From Planctomycetota bacterium (GTDB lineage Bacteria > Planctomycetota > UBA1135 > GCA-002748355), in contig JALUUL010000049.1 in assembly GCA_027021385.1 (NCBI GenBank), positions 81,646 to 121,531 on the forward strand: 39,886 nt of DNA. Direction: 5' to 3'. Positions 32,919 through 39,759 of the stretch are shown in pieces; position 1 is the first letter of the stretch; the number at the start of each line of letters is the position of its first letter. Below the pieces are notes generated by a model, which was given only the letters and a program-made list of their open reading frames with translations, made no database searches and was not told where the DNA came from. A program made the position numbers and the translations under genes.

Positions 32919-34349
32919 ATGCCCTCGAAGACGCAGAGCCCCGAACCGACGAAGACGAAGGCTCCGCGAGTCCTGGTCGTCGACGACGACCCCGAGATCC
33001 GGAGCATCCTCGAGGAGCGGCTCTCCCTCGAGGGCTACGAGGTCGAGAGTCGGGGATCGGGGGAGGAGGGCCTGATCGCCTACCTCGGCCGGGCCGGAAC
33101 GGAGAGGGCTCACGACGTCCTGATCCTCGACATCAAGCTCGAAGGGGTCAGCGGGAGCGAACTCCTCAAGGTCATCCGGAGACAGGACGAGGCCCCGACC
33201 ATCCTGATGATCTCGGGATTCGGGGACCTGCACTTGGCCGTCCAGTGTCTCCGCGAAGGGGCCGACGACTACTTGAGCAAACCGATCAAGACCTGGGACC
33301 TGAGAGCCCGGGTCGAGACCGCCCGGGGGAGACGGAGGTCGATCCTGTCTCGACTCCGGAAACGGAAGGACCGGGAATGCGAGGGACTGCCCTGGGGAGC
33401 CCTTTTCCTCCCCCAGGTCCCGCCCGAGCTCGAGGGGGAGATCCCCCCCGATCCTTCCACGGAGAAGCGCATTCCGCCTTCCGGAAACGGGGAGGCGCCA
33501 CGGAATTCCGGACCGGAACCGACCCTCCGGCCCGCCACGACCCGCGAACGGGAGAGAGTGAAGCGAAAGGGAGAGGCGCCCTCCGGGGCGCGCCCGCACG
33601 GTCCAGGCGAAGGCCGTGCCCGGAAGACAGGGAAGAGAGAGCGGTCTTCCGGGGAATCCGATCCCGCGTCGGAGGGGTCGCGGGTCGAGGGGGCGGGAGG
33701 GTCGGACGGTCCGGTTCTGCGACCGGGGGAGGGGAGGTTCCCACCCTCCCCTCCCCTGGAAGCCCTTTGCCGGTCCACCTCCGCCTGGGAGGAGGTCCAC
33801 CGTCCGTTCCGCCGGCACAGCGGATCCCTCGCGGAGTTCCTCGCGCGGCTGGCCGCCTACTTCCAGCCTCAACTGGACCTCAGCCCTTCGGAACTCGAAG
33901 CCCTCCGTCTCGCGGCCGCGGTCCACGGCTTCGGCAGGAAGAAGAAGGCGGATTGCGGCGGAGAGGGGGACCGGACGACGGATGCCCCGCCCCCCCTCGC
34001 CCCGGGACAGGAGGAGGAACGACTCGCGGTCCCGGCCGGGCTCTGCCGGGCGCTCGCGGACTCCCTGGACTCCGCCGGGGAGCGGGAGATCCCCTCCCTC
34101 GCCGCGGACCTGCTCTCGTCCTGCCTCTCGTTCCGGAACGGAGCCCCCCCGCCCTCCTCGCGGGGGATCCTCCGCGCCCTCCCCCTCCTCGAACTGGCCG
34201 ACTCCTGGAGGCATTTCCGGGAGGAGGGATGGGAACCCTATCCCGACCTCCCCCCCCGGCTGCGGGCCCGCTTCGACGGGCGCATGGGAGATCTCCCCCT
34301 CGAGGATTGTCTCGAGGCCCTGACCCGGCTCGACCAGGGCGAGTTTTGA
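32919..34349 (+). CDS. Response regulator with degenerate HD(-GYP)-like output
   Basis: This 476-residue protein has an intact receiver (about 16-135): Asp22-Asp24, phospho-acceptor Asp71 ('LILDIKLEGVSG'), Ser99 and Lys121 ('YLSKPIK'). A long disordered Pro/Arg/Glu-rich linker (about 145-280) follows. Residues 300-476 look like a broken HD-GYP phosphodiesterase: 'SLAEFLARLAAYFQP', 'LEALRLAAAVHGFGRKKK', where the usual 'LHDIGK' has become 'VHGFGR' (His336, Gly337), and 'ALPLLELADSWRHF' in place of 'ILAVADVYDAL'. The metal-binding HD and the GYP motif are lost, so it probably acts by binding. No kinase is adjacent. No ribosome site of strength is seen. Confidence 0.75.
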   Translation: MPSKTQSPEPTKTKAPRVLVVDDDPEIRSILEERLSLEGYEVESRGSGEEGLIAYLGRAGTERAHDVLILDIKLEGVSGSELLKVIRRQDEAPTILMISGFGDLHLAVQCLREGADDYLSKPIKTWDLRARVETARGRRRSILSRLRKRKDRECEGLPWGALFLPQVPPELEGEIPPDPSTEKRIPPSGNGEAPRNSGPEPTLRPATTRERERVKRKGEAPSGARPHGPGEGRARKTGKRERSSGESDPASEGSRVEGAGGSDGPVLRPGEGRFPPSPPLEALCRSTSAWEEVHRPFRRHSGSLAEFLARLAAYFQPQLDLSPSELEALRLAAAVHGFGRKKKADCGGEGDRTTDAPPPLAPGQEEERLAVPAGLCRALADSLDSAGEREIPSLAADLLSSCLSFRNGAPPPSSRGILRALPLLELADSWRHFREEGWEPYPDLPPRLRARFDGRMGDLPLEDCLEALTRLDQGEF

Positions 34350-34404
34350 GCCACCCTTCGAGGGGCGCGCCCCGCGAGCGCCCGGGCGGGACGGCCGGGA
34401 GACT

Positions 34405-34992
34405 TCAAGCCCTCTCGGACCAGCGCTCGGGGAAGGGCGTCCCCTCGAGCCGGAGCAGGCGGAGCTTGAGGGGAAGACCCGCGGTCCCGAACCGGCCCGG
34501 TCCCGACGCGGCCACGACGCGGTGGCAGGGAACGAGGAGGGGCAGGGGATTCTTCCGCATCGCGGTCCCCGCGGCCCGGGCGGCCCCGGGGGCCCCCGCC
34601 CGTTCCGCGAGTTCCCGGTAGGTGATCAACCGTCCCGGCGGAAGCAGGCGCAGGGTCTTCCAGACCCGGACCCGGAACGGGCTCCCCCGGAGGTCGAGCG
34701 GGGGCGGGCAGGCATGCCAGTAGGCCGCGGCCTCGGGTCCCCATTCCCGGATCCAACCCGCGACCTCGGCGCAGAGGACCTCGGGATCGTGGGTCCGACG
34801 GCCGGCGCCGCGAGCCGCCCCCTCCCCCCGGGGAACCGCCCAGAGCCGTTCGCATTCCTCGAGGAAGCGTCTCTTTCCGGTCCCCGGCAGGGCCAGGCGC
34901 AGCATCCCGAAGGGACCGGCGGCGAGCCTCCACACGCCGCCCGGCCCGCGGACCTCCAGAGTCCTCCATTCCCTCGGGCTCCCCGAACCCAT
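34405..34992 (-). CDS. Methylated-DNA--protein-cysteine methyltransferase
   Basis: This 195-residue suicide repair protein removes O6-alkyl groups from guanine. It has 'PFRVRVWKTLRLLPPGRLITYRELA', quoted in parts as 'FRVRVWKTL' and 'ITYRELAERAG', and the active site 'VPCHRVVAASG' with Cys156. The C-terminal half is standard Ogt/MGMT. It starts at 34992, with TATAAC six bases upstream and no Shine-Dalgarno sequence. It is convergent with the response regulator and divergent from the GT2-TPR gene. Confidence 0.92.
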   Translation of the reverse strand: MGSGSPREWRTLEVRGPGGVWRLAAGPFGMLRLALPGTGKRRFLEECERLWAVPRGEGAARGAGRRTHDPEVLCAEVAGWIREWGPEAAAYWHACPPPLDLRGSPFRVRVWKTLRLLPPGRLITYRELAERAGAPGAARAAGTAMRKNPLPLLVPCHRVVAASGPGRFGTAGLPLKLRLLRLEGTPFPERWSERA

Positions 34993-34998
34993 GGAGCC

Positions 34999-35004
34999 GT
35001 TATA
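34999..35004 (-). promoter_or_regulatory. Candidate -10 (TATAAC) for leaderless MGMT mRNA
   Basis: Minus-strand TATAAC, six bases (ggctcc), then the ATG at 34992. It is the closest to consensus of the leaderless-type sites except for that of the ArsR gene. No -35 is clear. Confidence 0.45.
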
Positions 35005-35090
35005 CCCCCCGAAGCCCTTCACCGGGGAAGCGACGAAAACTCCTTCTTCGGTTGGGGAGGGTGAAGCCCGCGGCCGATAAAAGAAGAGGA

Positions 35091-36548
35091 ATGCCTTCCC
35101 TCCCCGGATACCCCAGCCAGGCCGGTTTCGCCGGACCGAGGATCTCGGTCGTCATCCCGAGCTGGAACGGACGGCGGCTGCTCGAGCACTGCCTCGAGCG
35201 ACTGGCCCTCGCCCGGCGATGGACACGCCAGCCCTGGGAGGTCCTCGTCGTGGACAACGGCAGCGACGACGGAACCGAGGCCTGGATCCGGGACCTGCGG
35301 CGCGAGCGCCCCTGGCTTCGCTGCATCCGGCTCGAGAAGAACCACGGATTCGCAGGGGGGTGCAACGCGGGCATACGGGAGGCGCGGGGCAGCCACGTGC
35401 TGCTGCTCAACAACGACACCCTCCCGGGGATCTGGATGTGCCACGAGATGCTCCGCGTCCAGCGCAGGATCCCCGGTGCGGGCCTCGTCGGCGCGGTCTC
35501 GAACTACGTCAAGGGCCGCCAGGTCGTGGCCCTTCTCGAGAACGAGGGCCCGCACGACCTCGCCGCGATCGAGGAGCGCCTGCGCGCCGAGGCGGGCCCC
35601 CTCGTCGAGGAGGTCGAGGAACTCGCGGGCTTGAGCCTCCTCGCCCCGAAGGCCTTCTTCGACGAGGTCGGAGGATTCGCGGAGGAATACGGTCTCGGCA
35701 ACTACGAGGACGACGACCTCTGCCTCAGGGCTCGGATCGCGGGCCATCGCCTCCTGATCGCCCCGGGCGCCTATTGCCACCACCTCGGGAACAAGACCTT
35801 CGAGGCCCTCGGGGACGACTACCGCGCCCGGATCGAATCCCAGGCCGAGATCCACGACCGGAGATGGAGGACGCGGCCCCTGTACGAGGTCGAACGCGCC
35901 CTCGAGCGCGGAGACTGGAACGGGCTCGAGGCTCTTCTCGAGGGCATCGCCCCCGAGGGTTCGGAATCCGCCTGGTTCGAACGCGCGCGGGCGCATCTCC
36001 TCGAGGCCCGCGGGCGTTTCGAGGAAGCGGTCCGGTACTGGGAGGCCTTCCTCCGGGCCCATCCTCTCCACGCCGAGGGCCGCTGCCACCACGCCCTCAG
36101 CCTCCTGCAGGCGGGCCGGGAGGAGGAGGGCCGCAAGGCCGCGGCCCGCCTGATGGGGGAAGTCCATCTCTCGACCCTCGCGGCCGCCAGTCTCCTCTCG
36201 GGGATCGCCCGATTCGAAACCCGGCGGAAACGGACCGACGAGGCGACCTTCTATCTCCGCAAAGCCCTGGAGGTCCACCCGGGCTTCCTACCGGCGCTCA
36301 ACCTGGAGGCGGTCCTCCACCTCGAAGCGGGCCGATTCGAAGAGGCCGAACGCGCCCTCGCCCCCTTCGGCGACAAGGAGGATCCCGACGTCCTCACGAA
36401 CCTCGCGATCGCCCGCTATCGCCTGGGCAAGGTCGAGGAGGCGACCCGCCTCTTCGAGAAGGCCGCTTCCCTCGCGGGTCCCGACAGCCCCGCCGCCGCG
36501 AACCTCGCCGCCCTCGACGGCCGCGCCCCCCCCACGGGATCGAGTTGA
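35091..36548 (+). CDS. GT2-family glycosyltransferase with C-terminal TPRs
   Basis: This 485-residue protein has an N-terminal GT-A domain: 'ISVVIPSWNGRRLLEHCLER', 'VLVVDNGSDDGT', 'NHGFAGGCNAGIREA', 'VLLLNNDT' (the metal-binding acidic motif) and 'YEDDDLCLRARIAGHRL'. From about 285 it is helical TPR repeats ('ERARGRFEEAVRYWEAFLRA'-like units to the end). GT2 enzymes of this type often make rhamnosyl or N-acetyl-sugar links in surface glycans. The ATG at 35091 follows AGAGGA very closely; a GTG at 35061 is possible. This is the third glycosyltransferase gene of the window with a repeat tail. Confidence 0.88.
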   Translation: MPSLPGYPSQAGFAGPRISVVIPSWNGRRLLEHCLERLALARRWTRQPWEVLVVDNGSDDGTEAWIRDLRRERPWLRCIRLEKNHGFAGGCNAGIREARGSHVLLLNNDTLPGIWMCHEMLRVQRRIPGAGLVGAVSNYVKGRQVVALLENEGPHDLAAIEERLRAEAGPLVEEVEELAGLSLLAPKAFFDEVGGFAEEYGLGNYEDDDLCLRARIAGHRLLIAPGAYCHHLGNKTFEALGDDYRARIESQAEIHDRRWRTRPLYEVERALERGDWNGLEALLEGIAPEGSESAWFERARAHLLEARGRFEEAVRYWEAFLRAHPLHAEGRCHHALSLLQAGREEEGRKAAARLMGEVHLSTLAAASLLSGIARFETRRKRTDEATFYLRKALEVHPGFLPALNLEAVLHLEAGRFEEAERALAPFGDKEDPDVLTNLAIARYRLGKVEEATRLFEKAASLAGPDSPAAANLAALDGRAPPTGSS

Positions 36549-36680
36549 AGCCCGGTCCTATTCACCCCCACTCTCAAGCTTCCACCCTCACTTCTTGGAA
36601 AGCACCCCTTCCACGGTGTCTTCTCCACATCGTCGAGGACTTTTCCATGGAGTTATTGTCAATAGCTGTGGATGGCTGAA

Positions 36681-37105
36681 TCACGCGGCGACCTTGGTTT
36701 CATCCTTGAATCGCATTCCTCGGAGGAGGTCTCCGAGGAGTTGGTATCCGTTCAGCTTCCGCCACTTGCGCTCTGCGGGCTGACCGGGCTTGAAGACCAT
36801 GGTCAGGCAGGCCACGCAACCGCTTTGGGGAACTTGGCCTCGTAGTTCTCTATGAAGGGTTCGAAGGCGCGAAGTTCGTCGTCCGTGCGGCGCCCGCACC
36901 GCTTCGAACGCGTCCCCGGCCAGACTTGTGGAAGCGCCTTCCAGAAACCGAGCTCGCCGTCCCCGACCGCAAACCCGGGGTCCTGAGTGAGGCCGGTGGA
37001 CCTTGACGCTTCAAGGTCCGGTCTGGATTTTCCGCTCGGCCCAGTGCCCGTTGCGGACGCCGAGGTGATGGCCAGCTTCATCGCGGGCTTCCGCGAATTC
37101 GACAA
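36681..37105 (-). pseudogene. Decayed IS256-family transposase (C-terminal remnant)
   Basis: Two minus-strand frames carry pieces of an IS256-type transposase in the right order. 'AVGDGELGFWKALPQVWPGT' is the second catalytic-Asp region, followed by 'RAFEPFIENYEAKFPKAVA', and, after a frameshift near 36815, 'CLTMVFKPGQPAERKWRKLN' and 'GMRFKDETKVAA' to the normal C-terminus. The stretch 'RC…' to 'RRTDDELRA' and the part with the catalytic Glu ('NPIESTF' in the family) are deleted. The N-terminal half is not recognisable. It is a dead element at the boundary between high-GC and AT-rich DNA. Confidence 0.75.
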
Positions 37106-37526
37106 GGAACCCGGTGACTTAGGCCTTCAACGCCGCAGTCAACATCCGCCGTACTCCGGTGCGCAGCACCTCGGACAAAGCATCCTTCGGGGTCGTGGCG
37201 TGTCCTTTCGTGGCAATCGGCAAAGGCCTTGATTGTGGCGTGTCCGTCCCCCGCGTAGGGGCCAGAGGGTGTCGGTACCTTGTCCAGAATCAAGATAACG
37301 CCGCGTTTCGTTTGTCAGCTCACCGCTCACAGATTTCGACCCTATCTCTAAAGTTCTCCGTACAGTCAAAACAAATTAGAATAAACGCTTCTCATAATTG
37401 ACAGGCAACACAACAATCTCCTATTAAAATAACCCAAACCATGAAAGGCACGCACTCTTACCCCCGAGGGAATTGCCGTTTCATCGCAAATGCAAAAAGC
37501 AAAAAGGGACACATCCCAAATGCAGT
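37106..37526. other. Non-coding transition between IS remnant and AT-rich block
   Basis: Composition falls from high GC (to about 37300) to AT-rich. No frame of coding quality is seen on either strand. Further decayed transposase sequence may lie in 37100-37330, but I could not align it. ATTGACA at 37397-37403 mirrors TGTCAAT at 36657-36663 and could be a relic of terminal repeats, but is short. Confidence 0.4.
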
Positions 37527-37538
37527 TCACTCCCTTTT
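37502..37538 (-). terminator. U-tract terminator of the AT-rich operon
   Basis: On the minus strand AAAAGGGA…TCCCTTTT can pair (37531-37538 with 37502-37509). A tighter inner GGGA-TGTG-TCCC stem (37506-37517) is followed by TTTTTGCTTTTTG. The structure overlaps the last codons and stop of the third gene. It is the only terminator in the window with a proper U-tract. Confidence 0.6.
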
Positions 37539-38246
37539 AATAAATACATTCTTTCCCTTTTTAGTTCTACCAATCGCAAACTTCAAGTCATTCTCTTTGC
37601 CGTACAATACATAGCCGCATTTTGTTTGGTCTAAACCAAAAACCTGCCTGCCAATTCGTGGAGAACGCAATGCTAAGCAAGCTTCTTCCGGAGCGGTTAA
37701 AACCTTAAAAACCTCACCATTGGTGGACCACATTTCAAGTCCCGAATTGAAATCATTCCTCGTGCCGATCAAACAATTGTAATTTTCGCCGTTTAGATAA
37801 AGCCAGGAATCTTTATTTTTGCATTCAAGCATAATCTGAGGAACACCATTTCTATCCCCCCTCATATCTTTAAACATCTTCAATGTGGCTTCATCGCCAT
37901 TTACCCCTAAAATAATTTTCTTCTTATTACCTCGCCCAATACCCATTACAACCATTTCATTATCAGCTTTGACTAAAAACCATTTCTTCAGCTGAAATTT
38001 TGAAATTCCACCCTCCCCATGAAGAATAATACTCGACTCGACCTCTCCATCCTTTCGAAAATAGAAAACGCCGACTTTCTTATCTATTTTACCGACCACG
38101 ATCTTCCCTTCAGGAACTACAACAACGATATTCTTCTCAGGGCGATTGCTTCCTTCGATCAGCCCACCAAGGATGAAGCCAAAAGAAAAAGAAACAAGGC
38201 AAGAAGATCTGAAAATGCCTAAAACCTGACATGAATTGAAATGCAT
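37527..38246 (-). CDS. Unknown signal-anchored protein, third gene of AT-rich operon
   Basis: This 239-residue protein starts at the ATG at 38246, with GGAAG nine bases upstream; an ATG two codons earlier overlaps the preceding stop. It has an N-terminal hydrophobic segment (about 8-30, 'CLVSFSFGFILGGL'), then a Lys/Gly-rich mature part of short alternating strands. 'GKIVVGKIDKKVGVFYFRKD' closely matches 'GEMVVGKVDHSVGIFLKKKG' in the first gene, so the two are paralogues. The C-terminus ends '…DLKFAIGRTKKGKNVFIKRE'. No catalytic motif is seen. Base composition and codon use are unlike the rest of the window. Exported or inner-membrane-anchored beta-rich protein; function unknown. Confidence 0.75.
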   Translation of the reverse strand: MHFNSCQVLGIFRSSCLVSFSFGFILGGLIEGSNRPEKNIVVVVPEGKIVVGKIDKKVGVFYFRKDGEVESSIILHGEGGISKFQLKKWFLVKADNEMVVMGIGRGNKKKIILGVNGDEATLKMFKDMRGDRNGVPQIMLECKNKDSWLYLNGENYNCLIGTRNDFNSGLEMWSTNGEVFKVLTAPEEACLALRSPRIGRQVFGLDQTKCGYVLYGKENDLKFAIGRTKKGKNVFIKRE

Positions 38247-38248
38247 AT

Positions 38249-39022
38249 TCATCTTCCGCCCTTCGAGAATTGAATCCGCCTATTAGAACCATCATATCCC
38301 CAAAATAAAATCCTATTACTTTTTGCAAATGCAGTTCTCATTTTCCTCCCGATAAAAAGACCTGCCTCCTTATCCTTATCTAACGCCCCTAAGGACTCCG
38401 AGAAGCCATAATTGTCTGCCATTGTCAAAAAATTACCTCTTTTTCCAGAACCAAAAACGGCAATGCAATTCTTTTTCTTTTTTTGTTTGATGTAATTTGA
38501 AAAAAATGTCATCTCGCTTCCAACCTGAGAATGAGTTCTTAACAAGGAAAAGCAACGATTGTTACTAAAGGAGACAAAGGATGCGTTTCCCTCTTTAGAA
38601 AATATGAATGAACTTGATTTTCTCTTCATTGAATCAGCAACAGAAATCTTAAAATGGCCATCAGCAGCATTGCTCTTCAAGCTCACCTCACTATTTTTAC
38701 AACGAAAAGATAAAGCATTGCCTCGGATTAAAAATTGGCTTCCAAATTTAATCACCATTCTCTCTTGGCTGTCGACCCCAAATTCGCTCATCTTGACGCC
38801 ATCAGGATTATTTCCAATAAACCTTACACCCCAAATTTCGCCTTCACTCCCTATCACCAAGTCACCTTCTTTGAATGAAATCCTTAGGTCTTTACCGTCA
38901 ATACCTCTGATTTTTTGATTTTGCGAAGTAGCTCCTATTTCTCTTGAAGCCTTCGAAACAGCCAATGCGAGTATTACCGTATACACCAAAGGCTGTGCAA
39001 ATCCTTTAAGTATGTTAATCAT
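38249..39022 (-). CDS. Unknown signal-anchored protein, middle gene of AT-rich operon
   Basis: This 257-residue protein starts at the ATG at 39022 with AAGGAAG at proper distance; a GTG two codons earlier overlaps the stop of the first gene. It has an N-terminal hydrophobic segment ('PLVYTVILALAVSKAS') followed by 'GKDLRISFKEGDLVIGSEGE' and strand-like units to the end, with a run of lysines near 'YIKQKKKKNC'. It shares the general plan with its two neighbours (signal, 'DLVIG'-type strand, repeated short strands with F/S and G turns), but a residue-level match is weak. No known domain is recognised. Strongly AT-rich. Confidence 0.75.
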   Translation of the reverse strand: MINILKGFAQPLVYTVILALAVSKASREIGATSQNQKIRGIDGKDLRISFKEGDLVIGSEGEIWGVRFIGNNPDGVKMSEFGVDSQERMVIKFGSQFLIRGNALSFRCKNSEVSLKSNAADGHFKISVADSMKRKSSSFIFSKEGNASFVSFSNNRCFSLLRTHSQVGSEMTFFSNYIKQKKKKNCIAVFGSGKRGNFLTMADNYGFSESLGALDKDKEAGLFIGRKMRTAFAKSNRILFWGYDGSNRRIQFSKGGR

Positions 39023-39024
39023 AT

Positions 39025-39732
39025 TCACTTCCTTTCAGGCGAATCCGAAAAGACTTCAACCTTATTGCCTTCATATTTTATCAAAGGCACATAACGCCCG
39101 ACCTCAATCCCAAAATTTAATTCAGAAGGCGTACCAGCTACCTTAATTCTTCTTTTTTTACTTCCGATACTATAGAATATACCTTCTTCACTCATAACTA
39201 TACTATGCCCCTGAGCTTTGGCTCTACGCAAATCAAAATTAGCGCCCTTCCCCACCATTGCTGCACCGATATGCGAACTCCCTGAATGCATTCTGAAAAG
39301 CTGGCCATCTTGATTTAATCCTAAACTTAAATACGGACTCCCGCCACCGCTTCCAGCAATTCTAAAAAAAACATCTTCCCCTGAATCACTAACGCCCATA
39401 GAAAATTTCAACCCCTCTGTGTTTCCACTTGAAAGAACAAGCCTCTCTTTTGATATTCGAAAGTTTACACCTCGATCCCCACCAAAGTACGCGAAACCTT
39501 CTGGCGAATCGAAAACGACAATTGGGATTACTTCTTTTTCAAGCCCTCCCTTCTTCTTCAAAAATATGCCTACTGAATGATCCACCTTTCCAACAACCAT
39601 CTCTCCTGTTTCGCCATAAATTGCAAGATTGCCTAAAAATATTTCGTCCTCTCCACTTCCCTTGAAGATGGATACAATGAATCCAGTTAAAATCAACAAT
39701 GATTTCACCAGACATGACCTAGTTTGAATCAT
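39025..39732 (-). CDS. Unknown signal-anchored protein, first gene of AT-rich operon
   Basis: This 235-residue protein starts at the ATG at 39732, with GAGGAGG seven bases upstream, the strongest ribosome site of the three. The hydrophobic N-terminus is 'CLVKSLLILTGFIVSIF', followed by 'GEMVVGKVDHSVGIFLKKKG', then alternating strands: 'LKFSMGVSDSGEDVFFRIAG', 'YLSLGLNQDGQLFRMHSG', 'GHSIVMSEEGIFYSIG'. These units look like repeated beta-turn-beta elements. The stop is coupled to the next gene. Immediately upstream an ISL3-like element begins, so its original promoter is probably cut off. Function unknown. Confidence 0.75.
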   Translation of the reverse strand: MIQTRSCLVKSLLILTGFIVSIFKGSGEDEIFLGNLAIYGETGEMVVGKVDHSVGIFLKKKGGLEKEVIPIVVFDSPEGFAYFGGDRGVNFRISKERLVLSSGNTEGLKFSMGVSDSGEDVFFRIAGSGGGSPYLSLGLNQDGQLFRMHSGSSHIGAAMVGKGANFDLRRAKAQGHSIVMSEEGIFYSIGSKKRRIKVAGTPSELNFGIEVGRYVPLIKYEGNKVEVFSDSPERK

Positions 39733-39751
39733 AGTTGCCCCTCCTCAGAAA

Positions 39752-39759
39752 TGAAAAGA
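39752..39759. repeat. Predicted target-site duplication (left copy)
   Basis: TGAAAAGA stands directly outside the presumed left end of the ISL3-like element. ISL3 elements usually duplicate 8 bases. The right copy is outside the window, so this is a prediction. Confidence 0.3.

Noticed and set aside
34362-34373. Palindrome GGGGCGCGCCCC between the response regulator and MGMT
   Set aside because: A 12-base GC palindrome without loop is expected by chance at this composition and cannot form a normal terminator hairpin.
36657-37403. TGTCAAT and ATTGACA as true terminal inverted repeats of the IS256 remnant
   Set aside because: Seven bases is too short to trust without alignment to a complete relative.
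39429-39665. A 78-residue plus-strand frame inside the first island gene
   Set aside because: It is antisense to a gene with a strong ribosome site and signal segment, and has no start context of its own.
37502-39759. The AT-rich operon as a toxin-antitoxin or phage-defence module
   Set aside because: I looked for nuclease, Walker, TIR, HEPN, protease and antitoxin DNA-binding motifs in all three proteins and saw none. Only the location and composition would support it.
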